Made by a program: the position numbers and the translations under genes | The notes under the pieces: model-generated | Told to the model about the DNA's origin: nothing | Seen by the model: only the letters and a program-made list of their open reading frames with translations | Database searches by the model: none | Shown here: positions 52,018 through 61,301 of the stretch, one piece after another | Layout of the letters: each line of letters opens with the position of its first letter | How positions within the stretch are numbered: the stretch's first letter is position 1 | Origin: Sporosarcina pasteurii | GTDB lineage: Bacteria > Bacillota > Bacilli > Bacillales_A > Planococcaceae | Length of the DNA stretch: 64,000 nucleotides | Direction of reading: 5' to 3' | NCBI RefSeq assembly: GCF_041295575.1 | Contig: NZ_CP160452.1 | Coordinates: forward strand, 620,001 to 684,000

Positions 52018-52031
52018 TGCAACCGGTTGCA
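52018..52031 (+). promoter_or_regulatory. LacI-type operator 2
   Basis: A perfect palindrome TGCAACCGGTTGCA just downstream of the LacI gene and before thuA. The core matches operator 1 in 13 of 14 bases. Confidence 0.75.
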
Positions 52032-52068
52032 TTAATCGTGCAACAGATTGAAATAGGAGGCATTATTT

Positions 52069-52782
52069 ATGAAGATAGTCGTTTGGAATGAAAATCGCCA
52101 TGAGAATGAGAATCCCGAGGTTTCCGCGATTTACCCAGAAGGTATTCATGGGGCTATTGCAAATTTTCTTGGTGAAGAATTTGAACATGTGAAAACTGCT
52201 ACGTTAGATGAACCTGAGCATGGCTTAACAGATGAGGTACTTAAAGAGACAGATGTCCTAGTTTGGTGGGGGCATATGGCACATGACGAAGTGAAAGATG
52301 AAATTGTTGAGAAGGTAAAACAAAGAGTCCTTGAAGGGATGGGGCTAATCGTTTTACATTCTGGACATTTCTCGAAAATTTTTAAGACATTAATGGGTAC
52401 AACTTGCGATTTAAAATGGCGTGAGGCCGATGAAAAAGAACGTCTTTGGGTAGTAGATCCAACGCATCCAATTACAGAAGGCATTGGCGAATTTATTGAG
52501 CTGGAAAAAGAGGAAATGTACGGAGAACACTTTGATATTCCAACGCCGGATGAGTTAGTCTTTGTAAGCTGGTTTGAGGGCGGAGAAGTGTTCCGAAGTG
52601 GAGCAACTTTTAAACGAGGCAGAGGGAAAATCTTTTATTTCCGTCCAGGCCATGAAACATATCCAACTTACTATAACAAAGATATTCAAAAAGTAATTCG
52701 TAACGGAGTAAAATGGGCGGCAAATACAAATACGCCTACGCCAGTTTATGGAAATGCACAACCTTTAGAAGAAATCAAATAA
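52069..52782 (+). CDS. ThuA-like trehalose-utilisation family protein
   Basis: A 237-residue ThuA family protein with a class-I glutamine-amidotransferase-like fold. [10 protein letters not shown] opens the protein, and [21 protein letters not shown] and [12 protein letters not shown] are typical. ThuA acts with a Gfo/Idh partner (ThuB) in 3-keto-disaccharide metabolism of rhizobia; its exact reaction is debated. AGGAGG precedes the ATG. The next gene, a Gfo/Idh oxidoreductase, starts 19 nt later, the same arrangement as thuAB. Confidence 0.9.
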   Translation: MKIVVWNENRHENENPEVSAIYPEGIHGAIANFLGEEFEHVKTATLDEPEHGLTDEVLKETDVLVWWGHMAHDEVKDEIVEKVKQRVLEGMGLIVLHSGHFSKIFKTLMGTTCDLKWREADEKERLWVVDPTHPITEGIGEFIELEKEEMYGEHFDIPTPDELVFVSWFEGGEVFRSGATFKRGRGKIFYFRPGHETYPTYYNKDIQKVIRNGVKWAANTNTPTPVYGNAQPLEEIK

Positions 52783-52801
52783 ATTTAAGGAGATGGGTTC
52801 A

Positions 52802-53830
52802 TTGACAACGTTGAAAGTAGCTGTGATTGGTTGCGGAAGTATCGCGAAAAACCGTCATTTAGGAGAATTTAATAGCAATCCAAACGTAGAAATAGTCGCA
52901 GTTTGTGACATTGTTGAAGAAAGAGTACAGGAAGTTGCTGAACAATATGGAACGGAAGCTTTCACAAACTATGAAGATGTATTGAAGATTGAAGAGATAG
53001 ATGCTGTAAGCGTATGTCTTCCAAACTATCTCCACGCACCAGTTTCAATTGCTGCTTTAGAAGCTGGGAAGCATGTGCTATGTGAAAAGCCAATGGCAAC
53101 TTCGATAGAGGAAGCGGACGCAATGATTGAAGCAGCCAAAAAGAATGATAAAAAATTAATGATTGCACACAACCAGCGCTTTGTGACATCTCACCAGAAA
53201 GCAAGAGCGTTAATTGAGAGCGGTGAAGTTGGGAAAATCTTTAGCTTTAGAAGTGCTTTCGGCCACGGCGGTCCAGAAAATTGGAGTGCAGATGGAAAAG
53301 AGAGTTGGTTCTTTAAAAAAGATGAGGCGTTTATTGGCGCAATGGGTGACCTTGGCGTACATAAAACGGATTTGCTTCGCTATTTACTAGGCGAGGAATT
53401 TGTTGAAGTGGCTAGTTTTATTGAGACGAGCTCGAAAGAATTTGCAGATGTAGATGATAATGCAGTATGTATTTTGAAATCGGAAAGCGGCATTATCGGT
53501 ACACTCGCGGCAAGCTGGGCGTATACGGCTGGGGAAGATAATTCAACAATTATTTACGGAGAAAATGCAACATTACGACTTGAAGATGACCCAAATTATT
53601 CCTTAATTGTTCAATATAGAAATGGGGAAGTTGTGAATTACGAATTAGGCGCGATTCAATCAAATGAGGAAGGCGGCCAAACGACGTCTCATACGATTGA
53701 CCATTTCGTTGAGGCAATTCTTGAAAATAAGGAACCGCTTATTGACGGCGAAGAAGGAAAGAAATCGTTAGAAGTTATTTTAGCGGCATTAGAGTCGATG
53801 GAAACGAAGAAGTTTAGTCAGATTAACTAA
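52802..53830 (+). CDS. Gfo/Idh/MocA family oxidoreductase (ThuB-like)
   Basis: A 342-residue NAD(P)-dependent sugar oxidoreductase. The N-terminal Rossmann motif VAVIGCGSIAKNRHL is at 6-20, then CEKPMATSIEEA (with the catalytic Lys of EKP) near 93, and GAMGDLGVHKTDLLRYL containing the active-site DxxxH. I chose the TTG at 52802 because AAGGAG is 9 nt before it; an ATG at 52793 is too close. Probably oxidises the 3-hydroxyl of a glycoside together with ThuA (inference). Confidence 0.9.
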   Translation: MTTLKVAVIGCGSIAKNRHLGEFNSNPNVEIVAVCDIVEERVQEVAEQYGTEAFTNYEDVLKIEEIDAVSVCLPNYLHAPVSIAALEAGKHVLCEKPMATSIEEADAMIEAAKKNDKKLMIAHNQRFVTSHQKARALIESGEVGKIFSFRSAFGHGGPENWSADGKESWFFKKDEAFIGAMGDLGVHKTDLLRYLLGEEFVEVASFIETSSKEFADVDDNAVCILKSESGIIGTLAASWAYTAGEDNSTIIYGENATLRLEDDPNYSLIVQYRNGEVVNYELGAIQSNEEGGQTTSHTIDHFVEAILENKEPLIDGEEGKKSLEVILAALESMETKKFSQIN

Positions 53831-53883
53831 TTTGATTTAATAACAAAGGAAGTATAAGACACTTCAATGAAGCGTTCTAATCG

Positions 53884-54010
53884 TGTTGATTGGAGCGGAA
53901 GGCGGCGACTCCGGCGGAAACAGCGCGAGCTGAAAGCCCCGCAGGAACGAAGTGACGAGGAGATTGAAGCCGTGCCCGCGGAAAGCGTCCGCCTGGAGCG
54001 GAAATCAACC
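53884..54010. repeat. GC-rich REP-like intergenic element
   Basis: About 127 bp, richer in GC than its surroundings, bounded by GTTGATT and AATCAAC. Inside, GGAGCGGA, GGCGGCGACTCC and GCGTCCGCCTGGAGCGG can form nested hairpins. The sequence type is familiar as a dispersed repeat in Bacillales genomes (recollection, not searched). It lies inside the sugar operon between the Gfo/Idh and isomerase genes. Confidence 0.75.
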
Positions 54011-54066
54011 TTCTTCGAAATGTTAGGATGTTTGGGTGAAATAAAATTAACAGGAGGATGTATCCC

Positions 54067-55035
54067 ATGAAACTAGGCGTATTTACAGTATTGTTTTCTC
54101 ATAAACCATTTGAAGAAATGTTAGATTATGTACAACAAGCAGGGATCCAAGCAGTTGAAATTGGAACTGGTGGATATCCGGGCAATGCGCATTGTAATGT
54201 TGATGAGCTGCTTGCCAGCGCTGATAAAAGAAAAGAGTACTTAGAGCAAGTGCATTCTAGAGGATTAACAATTAGCGCATTTAGCTGTCATGCCAACCCA
54301 GTATCACCAAATGAAGCAGTTGCAAAAGAAGCGCATGATACATTTGTTAAAACAGTGAAATTAGCAGAGTTGATGGATGTTCCCGTTGTCAACACATTTT
54401 CGGGTACGCCAGGGTCAGGTGAACACTCTCAGATTCCAAACTGGCCAGTTTCACCATGGCCAACAGAGTACTCCGATATTTACAATTGGCAATGGGAGAA
54501 GAAGTTAATTCCTTACTGGAAAGAGGCGGGAAAGCTTGCTGAAGATCACGGCGTGAAGGTTGGAATTGAATTACACGGCGGTTTTTCAGTGCATACACCG
54601 TATACGATGTTGAAATTACGTGAAGCTACTTCTGAGGCGATTGGTGCGAACTTTGACCCGAGTCACTTATGGTGGCAAGGCATTGATCCTGTTGCTGCGA
54701 TTAAAATTCTTGGGAAAGAAAATGCAATTCACCATTTCCATGCAAAAGACACCTATATTGACCAAGACAATGTCAATATGCATGGGTTAACGGATATGCA
54801 ACCATATGGAGACGTTCAATCGCGTGCTTGGACATTCCGTTCTGTAGGCTGTGGCCATAGCATTCAAGAGTGGTCGGATATGATGAGTGCGCTTCGTACT
54901 TACGGCTATGATTATGTAGTCAGTATTGAACATGAAGATCCACTCATGTCCGTAGAAGAAGGATTGACGCGTGCGGTGACGAATTTAAAGTCGGTGTTAA
55001 TTAATGAAAAACCTGCGGAGATGTGGTGGGCTTGA
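54067..55035 (+). CDS. TIM-barrel sugar phosphate isomerase/epimerase family
   Basis: A 322-residue AP-endonuclease-2 type TIM barrel that would isomerise or otherwise convert a sugar or keto-sugar, usually with a divalent metal. Metal-binding positions are suggested by VGIELHGG (E), NFDPSHLWWQG (D and H), HFHAKD (H) and SIEHED (E). The ATG at 54067 follows AGGAGG by 10 nt. Members include 3-keto-glycoside-processing enzymes, which would fit the ThuA/Gfo neighbours. A terminator follows. Confidence 0.88.
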   Translation: MKLGVFTVLFSHKPFEEMLDYVQQAGIQAVEIGTGGYPGNAHCNVDELLASADKRKEYLEQVHSRGLTISAFSCHANPVSPNEAVAKEAHDTFVKTVKLAELMDVPVVNTFSGTPGSGEHSQIPNWPVSPWPTEYSDIYNWQWEKKLIPYWKEAGKLAEDHGVKVGIELHGGFSVHTPYTMLKLREATSEAIGANFDPSHLWWQGIDPVAAIKILGKENAIHHFHAKDTYIDQDNVNMHGLTDMQPYGDVQSRAWTFRSVGCGHSIQEWSDMMSALRTYGYDYVVSIEHEDPLMSVEEGLTRAVTNLKSVLINEKPAEMWWA

Positions 55036-55060
55036 CGGCTATACGCAGCTGTTAGATGAT

Positions 55061-55104
55061 AGTTGTGACGTAAGTAATGCGAATGCCTGCGTCACAACTT
55101 TTTT
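55061..55104 (+). terminator. intrinsic terminator after the isomerase gene
   Basis: AGTTGTGACG and CGTCACAACT, followed by five T. Confidence 0.88.
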
Positions 55105-55162
55105 CCATTTAACGGGAAAGTTGAAATTTAATGAACCTACATAAAAGAAAAGAGTGTTTCAA

Positions 55163-56203
55163 ATGAAAAGGTTACGGGTTGGAATTGTTGGCGCCGGGTT
55201 AATCGCAAAAGAAGTACATATTCCCCACTATTTAGGACTATGTGACCGGGTAGAAGTCGTTGCGATTGCAGATGTCAATGAGGCGCGGGCAGAAGAGGTT
55301 GCAGAAATTTATGGGATTCCGCAAACGTATAGCTCTTATCAAGAAATGTTTACCCGCGTCAAACTAGATGCAGTTAGTATATGTATACCGAATAAATTTC
55401 ATAAAGAAGCGACAATCGCAGCACTTGAAGCAGGCTGCCATGTGTTATGTGAAAAGCCCCCTGCCATGACAGTGAAAGAATCAGAACAAATGGCTGCCAC
55501 AGCGGAAAAGACTGGAAAAATTTTAACGTACGGCTTTCATTACAGGTATCAATCTGATGTAGAAATCGCAAAATCGTTTATTGAAGCTGGAGAAATGGGA
55601 GAGATTTACGCAGCCCGAGTCCAAGCAATACGTAGAAGAGGCATCCCCGGATGGGGCGTTTTCACTAATAAAGAACTCCAAGGCGGCGGTCCATTAATCG
55701 ATATAGGGATTCATATGTTGGATACAGCATTGTATTTAATGGATTATCCTGAGCCTGCTGTTGTACTTGGACAAACGCATCAAAGAATTGGCAATAAAAA
55801 AGGTGTCGGCCTATTTGGGGATTGGGATTACGAAAATTATTCAATTGAAGATATGGCGGTTGGGATGATTACTTTTAAAAATGGTGCTTCGATTATCGTA
55901 GAATCAGCGTTTGCAGCAAATGTTGAAAAAGACGAAACCATGCAAGTGTCATTAATGGGCGATGAGGGTGGCGCAGATATATTTCCGTTAAAGTTTTACC
56001 AGGAAAAGCATGGCACATTAGTTGACATTACACCTGCTTATGCGCCCGAAGTGAATGGTCACCAACGTGAAATCAGTCAATTTGTGGAAGGATGTTTGGG
56101 CGGAAAACTTCCTTACAGTACACCAGAACAAGGTGTTATTATTCAAAAAATCGTGAATGCACTTTATGAGTCAGCTGGGACCGGAAAGGCGATTATTTTT
56201 TAA
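55163..56203 (+). CDS. Gfo/Idh/MocA family oxidoreductase, second
   Basis: A 346-residue NAD(P)-dependent oxidoreductase with VGIVGAGLIAKEVHIPHY at 5-22, CEKPPAMTVKES (EKP motif) near 94 and GGPLIDIGIHMLDTALYLM carrying the catalytic DxxxH. Distinct from the enzyme at 52802 (low similarity outside the motifs). The ATG at 55163 follows AAAGAG. Probably a second redox step of the same sugar route, or reduction of a 3-keto product (inference). Confidence 0.9.
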   Translation: MKRLRVGIVGAGLIAKEVHIPHYLGLCDRVEVVAIADVNEARAEEVAEIYGIPQTYSSYQEMFTRVKLDAVSICIPNKFHKEATIAALEAGCHVLCEKPPAMTVKESEQMAATAEKTGKILTYGFHYRYQSDVEIAKSFIEAGEMGEIYAARVQAIRRRGIPGWGVFTNKELQGGGPLIDIGIHMLDTALYLMDYPEPAVVLGQTHQRIGNKKGVGLFGDWDYENYSIEDMAVGMITFKNGASIIVESAFAANVEKDETMQVSLMGDEGGADIFPLKFYQEKHGTLVDITPAYAPEVNGHQREISQFVEGCLGGKLPYSTPEQGVIIQKIVNALYESAGTGKAIIF

Positions 56204-56209
56204 AAATAA

Positions 56210-56245
56210 AAGTAAGTCTCTAGTCACTGAAGAGGCTTATTTTTA
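56210..56245 (+). terminator. hairpin terminator after the second Gfo/Idh gene
   Basis: TAAGTCTCT pairs with AGAGGCTTA (one G-T pair), followed by TTTTT. Confidence 0.7.
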
Positions 56246-56368
56246 ATTGTAAAGAAAAACCATATACTTCGAATAGAAGCTCTATTTTAATATTATTAGT
56301 AAGTAATCCTGTTATAATAGTAGGAAGATTAGGACTCGCAAAATTATCATGAAGTCGGAGGAACAGCA

Positions 56369-57919
56369 ATGGCAAATAATCAATTTTGTAAAGTGCTAAT
56401 TGTAGATGACGAGTTACTTATCAGGCAGGGGATTAAACATTCAATCGACTGGGAAAAAGAAGGATTTCAAATCATTGATGAAGCGACAAATGGTGAAGAG
56501 GCATTAGCATCAATTGACAAAAATCAACCGCATATTGTCATCACAGATATGGTTATGCCTGTGATGGATGGGGAAATGTTAACGAAAGAAATCAAAGATA
56601 AGTATCCAGAAATTGAAATCATTATTTTAAGTAGTTTTGGAGAGTTTGATTATGTACGTAATACTTTCCAACTGGGCGTTTCTGATTATATTTTGAAACC
56701 GCAACTGGAGGGCACTAGCCTCCTAACCTCGCTTCAAAAAACAGCCAAAAAAATTCCAGGTCTTATATTGCAAGAAAAAGCTGACAATGCAACGGTAAAT
56801 TCAATAGATGATGTAATAAATCGCGTTATGGCAGGAGAAGAAATAGAAGAAAATCAGTCATTTGTTGAAGATTATTTCCCGCATAAATATTATTGTCTAC
56901 TTGGTCTCACTTTTCACAATGAAAATGATTCATTAATTAAAAAGATTGAAGAACAGTTGAAGAAAAGTTTTACACAAATTTATATAAAAAGACTTCCTAA
57001 AAAACAAAATATATCTGCATTTCTATTTAATTTTGAGCAAGGTCAAGCGCAAGCAATTAAAGAATCTATTAGGATGACCGCTACATCTTTAACATTTACA
57101 GATGAAAAAATTGTATGGGGATTAGCAGAGCCATTTGAGGATTTCTTTCAAATAAAACGAGCCTATCAAATCGATTTAATGAAGCTATTAAATTATCATT
57201 TTTATTTAGTGGATGAGAAGATTTTCATTTACGATGCATTACCAAACTTACCAACAGTCGAAGCGTCTTTCCAACTAGCCAAATTCACGGAGCTTTTTCA
57301 ACGTCGCCAATTCGAAGAAGCATTTTCATATATTGAATCTTTTACAGAGAAGTTAATGCAACAATACACGCAGGATGAATTCACGTTTAAATCGTTACTA
57401 GGAAATATTGTGTTTAATATTGTGATTTTATTAGGCAATATGGGATACGATAATAAACGACTAGACAGAGAAAAATATCATTATATCGCTTTGATTGAAG
57501 AAGGAAAAAGTGCTCCAACAACGGTTGCGGTATTGACTCAATTCTTACAAGAAGTGATATTTATCGTTGAAAATGTAGAAGAAAAATCAAATCAATCCAA
57601 TATGCAGAAGTTATTAGATTATATTGACCAATATTATGCAGAGCCATTGACCTTAGCTGAAATGGGTGAGAAATTTCATTATAATCCATCATACTTATCA
57701 AAATACTTTAGCGATAATCATCATCAAGGTTTTAGCGAATATTTAAATCAGATGCGAATAAAAAAATCGATGGAATTATTGAGGGAAGGCAAGGACCCGA
57801 TTGCTAAAATTAGTATGCGCGTCGGCTACTCTGATCATAGTTATTTTTGTAGAGTGTTTAAAAATTTCACTGGGTATTCACCAAGCAGTTATCGAAGAAA
57901 ACATGTTCACAAAAGGTAG
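56369..57919 (+). CDS. YesN-type response regulator with AraC domain
   Basis: A 516-residue two-component regulator. The receiver domain (8-125) has the acidic pair D13/D14, the phosphoacceptor D60 in ITDMVMP and K110 in ILKPQ. A long linker domain follows. The C-terminal AraC/XylS helix-turn-helix (about 412-512) includes LTLAEMGEKFHYNPSYLSKYF and SMRVGYSDHSYFCRVFK. GGAGGAAC precedes the ATG. It is paired with the YesM kinase 8 nt downstream and presumably activates the ABC importer at 59940 in response to an external sugar. Confidence 0.93.
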   Translation: MANNQFCKVLIVDDELLIRQGIKHSIDWEKEGFQIIDEATNGEEALASIDKNQPHIVITDMVMPVMDGEMLTKEIKDKYPEIEIIILSSFGEFDYVRNTFQLGVSDYILKPQLEGTSLLTSLQKTAKKIPGLILQEKADNATVNSIDDVINRVMAGEEIEENQSFVEDYFPHKYYCLLGLTFHNENDSLIKKIEEQLKKSFTQIYIKRLPKKQNISAFLFNFEQGQAQAIKESIRMTATSLTFTDEKIVWGLAEPFEDFFQIKRAYQIDLMKLLNYHFYLVDEKIFIYDALPNLPTVEASFQLAKFTELFQRRQFEEAFSYIESFTEKLMQQYTQDEFTFKSLLGNIVFNIVILLGNMGYDNKRLDREKYHYIALIEEGKSAPTTVAVLTQFLQEVIFIVENVEEKSNQSNMQKLLDYIDQYYAEPLTLAEMGEKFHYNPSYLSKYFSDNHHQGFSEYLNQMRIKKSMELLREGKDPIAKISMRVGYSDHSYFCRVFKNFTGYSPSSYRRKHVHKR

Positions 57920-57927
57920 ATTTAAAT

Positions 57928-59700
57928 ATGAGAAACCCATTTAAAAGTATCAAGGATATTGGTTTAATGACAAAAATATTTTTGGTTATGTTTTTTAGTA
58001 TTAGTGCAATTACCTCTCTAATTACATTGAGTACTTATAAAATGTCTGAGAATTTATTTATAGAAACCTTTAGTATTACAAATGCTAAAGTGTTAAAGCA
58101 AATTAAAACTCAGATTGAAGAATTTAATTATTCTATTGTAAATGCAGTTAATGATCTTGAGCAAAGTCCAACAGTAATGAACTATTTGATGAAAACTGAT
58201 AAAACACATTTAGAAATGATCAATTCGTATTATGATATGCGTTTTAAAATAGAGGATATTAGTAGACATTTGGATGGCTATGATACTGGAATTACAGTGG
58301 CTGGCAAAAACGTTCAAAGCTTTTCGACGAATCGAGTTTATTGGCCGATTTCAGAAGATCTTTTGGAAAGGCATTCAATTACGAAAAGCTCACTTCAAAA
58401 TCCTAAAAGGCTCATTTATCATTATGATACTTTTCAAGTGGATAACATGGAGAAGTCAGCAATCGTCGCATCCAGAGCACTCATCGATCGAAAAAATGAA
58501 GATGTATATGGAGTTCTGTATATTACGATGCAAGAACCCCAATTTCAACAATTTTATGCAAGTTATACGAGTGAGGGAAATGATGTTGTGCTTATAAATG
58601 GTGATGGCATCATAGTATCTAGCAATCAAGCTGAATTGATCGGGCAGAAGGAACTTGAACTATTCAAAGTTGCAAAGGAAATCGAAGCGCGTGGTTTAAG
58701 TTACAAATCGATAGGCTTTTTTGACAGAGAAAAAATTGTTCTGGCAGAGTATTTATCGGCCTTGGACTTATATGTCGTTAATTTAATTGACCAAAAAATC
58801 GTCGTTGATAATATTATTAATAAAAAATCCATCGTCCTGATTAGTTTACTCATAATCGCAATTGCAACTTTGTTTATTTATTTAATTTCAAGGCGTTTAA
58901 CAAAATCATTAACACACCTTGTTTTTCAAATTAATAATAGTGCGAAGGATCGTTTTAATTATTATATCGATGTGCCAGGTAGTTATGAGACGAGACAAGT
59001 AGCAACCGCTTTTAATACGATGTTAGATGAGCTCCGAGAATACGTGGATGAATTAATGATTACACAAGAAAAGCAGCGTCATGCTGAATTAACAGCATTG
59101 CAACAACAAATTAATCCACATTTTTTATACAATACGTTAGCGTCAATAAAAATCATCGCGGCGCAAGGCGATATTGAGAAAGCGACGAAACTGATTAATA
59201 AGCTTATTTCATTACTCCAAAACACGATTGGTCATATGAGTGAAACGAATACAGTCGAACAAGAAATTAGTAATATGAAAGATTATGTTTATATTAACCA
59301 AGCCCGTTATGGTTCACAAATTCGCGTGAATTTTTTTGTGACGCCTGAAAGTTTAACTTATGAACTGCCAAAATTGATGATTCAGCCATTTATTGAAAAT
59401 GCATTTTTCCATGCGTTTAATAAAAAGACTTCAGGTTTTATTCATATTATGATTGGAACGCAAGGAGATACATTAATTTGTGAAATTGTTGATAATGGGG
59501 ACGGAATGGTTATTCCAAGTGGTAAACGATTGCCTACTCGTCAAAGAAATGAACAATTACGTAGTGGGATAGGGGTTCGTAACGTACATGAACGGATTGA
59601 AATTATGTATGGTAAAGCGTATGGTGTAGAATTTTCAAGTTCATTAGGCGAAGGGACAAAGGTGAAAATACGTCTACCGATAATTAAATCAAATTTGTGA
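57928..59700 (+). CDS. YesM-type sensor histidine kinase
   Basis: A 590-residue membrane kinase with transmembrane helices at about 13-30 and 305-322 flanking an extracellular sensor domain. A HAMP linker follows (SRRLTKSLTHL...), then the His-kinase motif QQQINPHFLYNTL with H398. The ATPase region has PKLMIQPFIENAFFHAF (N box), DNGDGM and GIGVRNVHERIEIMYG. It belongs to the LytS/YesM class. AAAAGGTAG precedes the ATG. Ligand unknown, probably a carbohydrate. Confidence 0.93.
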   Translation: MRNPFKSIKDIGLMTKIFLVMFFSISAITSLITLSTYKMSENLFIETFSITNAKVLKQIKTQIEEFNYSIVNAVNDLEQSPTVMNYLMKTDKTHLEMINSYYDMRFKIEDISRHLDGYDTGITVAGKNVQSFSTNRVYWPISEDLLERHSITKSSLQNPKRLIYHYDTFQVDNMEKSAIVASRALIDRKNEDVYGVLYITMQEPQFQQFYASYTSEGNDVVLINGDGIIVSSNQAELIGQKELELFKVAKEIEARGLSYKSIGFFDREKIVLAEYLSALDLYVVNLIDQKIVVDNIINKKSIVLISLLIIAIATLFIYLISRRLTKSLTHLVFQINNSAKDRFNYYIDVPGSYETRQVATAFNTMLDELREYVDELMITQEKQRHAELTALQQQINPHFLYNTLASIKIIAAQGDIEKATKLINKLISLLQNTIGHMSETNTVEQEISNMKDYVYINQARYGSQIRVNFFVTPESLTYELPKLMIQPFIENAFFHAFNKKTSGFIHIMIGTQGDTLICEIVDNGDGMVIPSGKRLPTRQRNEQLRSGIGVRNVHERIEIMYGKAYGVEFSSSLGEGTKVKIRLPIIKSNL

Positions 59701-59710
59701 TTAAAAACAG

Positions 59711-59760
59711 TAAAAAACATTCTTGTGTGCTCGTTTACTTTCGCACGCAGAATGTTTTTT
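59711..59760 (+). terminator. intrinsic terminator after the kinase gene
   Basis: AAAAAACATTCT and AGAATGTTTTTT with inner GTGTGC/GCACGC pairing. Confidence 0.88.
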
Positions 59761-59899
59761 GTTTTATTAACGATAAAAAGTTCTATTATCTAAATAAAAT
59801 CCTAGTGAATAATAAGACTATTCAGAGAAGGTAAAGGAAGTCCAATTTCATGTAGAAAATATCCTAACATCCGCTTAATTAAGATGTTAAATTATTTAT

Positions 59900-59913
59900 A
59901 GTAAGCGTTTTCA
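59900..59913 (+). promoter_or_regulatory. candidate cre (CcpA) site before the second importer
   Basis: AGTAAGCGTTTTCA matches TGTAAGCGTTTTCA except at the first base. A small hairpin (TAACATC/GATGTTA, 59865-59889) lies just upstream. Confidence 0.6.
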
Positions 59914-59939
59914 TTAAGTTGAATTGAGGAGGTAAGAGA

Positions 59940-61202
59940 ATGAGAAGAATTGGTTTACTGCTGTTAATTAGTATATTATTGGTCGCTTGTTCTGAAACAT
60001 CGGATACTAAGGGGAATAATGACAGTAATGAAATTACAGCTTGGGCATGGGATCCAAAATTTAATATTGCAGCACTTGAATTAGCTGAAAAATCGTATGA
60101 CGGTGAAGAAGAAGTAGAACTGAAAATCATTGAAAATGCACAAGATGACATTATCTCAAAGTTAAACACGGGATTGGGCTCTGGAACTATGAAAGGAATG
60201 CCTAATATCGTGCTCATTGAGGATTATCGTGCACAAAGTTTTTTACAATCCTATCCGGATGTCTTTTATGACCTATCAGACTACTTGAATGCGGAAGATT
60301 TCGCAGACTATAAAATTGAACCAACTAGTTTAGACGGAAAAATGTACGGATTACCTTTTGATACAGGGGTAACAGGATTGTTTATAAGAACAGATATTCT
60401 TGAAGAAGCTGGCTATACGGTGGAGGATTTTAAAGATATTACTTGGGATGAGTATATCGAAATGGGAAAAGATATTCGAGAAAAAACTGGCAAGCATATG
60501 TTAACGCTCGATTTTAATGATTTAGGCATCATTCGTGTCATGGCACAAAGTGCTGGTAAATGGTATTTAGAAGAGGATGGCGTCACACCAGATTTAGCAA
60601 ATAATGAAGCGTTAAAAGAATCGTTCCGTATTTTTAAAACGTTAATTGACGAAGACGTAGCTGGTATTCATACAGACTGGAGTCAACTTTTAGCAGGCTT
60701 TAACAGCGGGGATGTCGTTTCGGCCGTTCAAGGTAGTTGGATTATTCCGAGCATTAAAGCGGAAGAATCTCAGTCGGGTAAATGGGAAGTCGTTCCGATT
60801 CCACGTTTAAATCTTAAAGAAAGTGTTAGTGCATCGAACTTGGGTGGCTCATCATTTTACGTATTGAATATTGATGGAAAAGAAAAAGCAGCTGAATTTC
60901 TCAAAAATACATTTGGTTCCAATGTAGAATTCTATCAAGACCTTATGAGAGAAGTCGGCGCCGTTGGAACATTTTTACCAGCAGCAGAAGGTGAAGCCTA
61001 TCAAACAGAAGATGCGTTTTTCAGTGGACAAAAAATCTATGCAGATTTAGCGAGTTGGATGGAGCAAGTGCCACCGATTAATTACGGGATTCATACGTAT
61101 TCAATTGAAGATATTTTAATCGTTGAAATGCAAAATTATTTTAACGGACAAGATGTAGATAAAGTATTGGAAAGTGCACAAAAGCAAGTTGAGTCGAGAT
61201 AA
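59940..61202 (+). CDS. ABC sugar-binding lipoprotein, second importer
   Basis: A 420-residue family-1 solute-binding protein. The signal peptide ends in LVAC with lipidation at C17, followed by a Ser/Asp/Asn linker. TAWAWDPKFNIAALELAE and GLPFDTGVTGLFIR are typical of CUT1 receptors. AGGAGGTAAG precedes the ATG. A terminator separates it from the permeases, as in the importer at 47810. Presumably controlled by the YesN/YesM pair upstream. Confidence 0.92.
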   Translation: MRRIGLLLLISILLVACSETSDTKGNNDSNEITAWAWDPKFNIAALELAEKSYDGEEEVELKIIENAQDDIISKLNTGLGSGTMKGMPNIVLIEDYRAQSFLQSYPDVFYDLSDYLNAEDFADYKIEPTSLDGKMYGLPFDTGVTGLFIRTDILEEAGYTVEDFKDITWDEYIEMGKDIREKTGKHMLTLDFNDLGIIRVMAQSAGKWYLEEDGVTPDLANNEALKESFRIFKTLIDEDVAGIHTDWSQLLAGFNSGDVVSAVQGSWIIPSIKAEESQSGKWEVVPIPRLNLKESVSASNLGGSSFYVLNIDGKEKAAEFLKNTFGSNVEFYQDLMREVGAVGTFLPAAEGEAYQTEDAFFSGQKIYADLASWMEQVPPINYGIHTYSIEDILIVEMQNYFNGQDVDKVLESAQKQVESR

Positions 61203-61213
61203 AAAATAACAAG

Positions 61214-61262
61214 AACGAAAGCCTCTTTATCTTTTAGTTAAGAAAAATCATAGGCTTTCGTT
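61214..61262 (+). terminator. intra-operon terminator
   Basis: AACGAAAGCCT and AGGCTTTCGTT around a 27-nt loop, followed by TC. The third case of a terminator between binding protein and permease in this window. Confidence 0.75.
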
Positions 61263-61301
61263 TCACTTTAGTTCAAACTGCCATGTTGGGAGTGATACAT
61301 A

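Noticed and set aside
53867..54070. A 67-codon frame on the plus strand and its 63-codon counterpart on the minus strand
   Set aside because: Both are translations of the GC-rich palindromic element; neither has a ribosome site.
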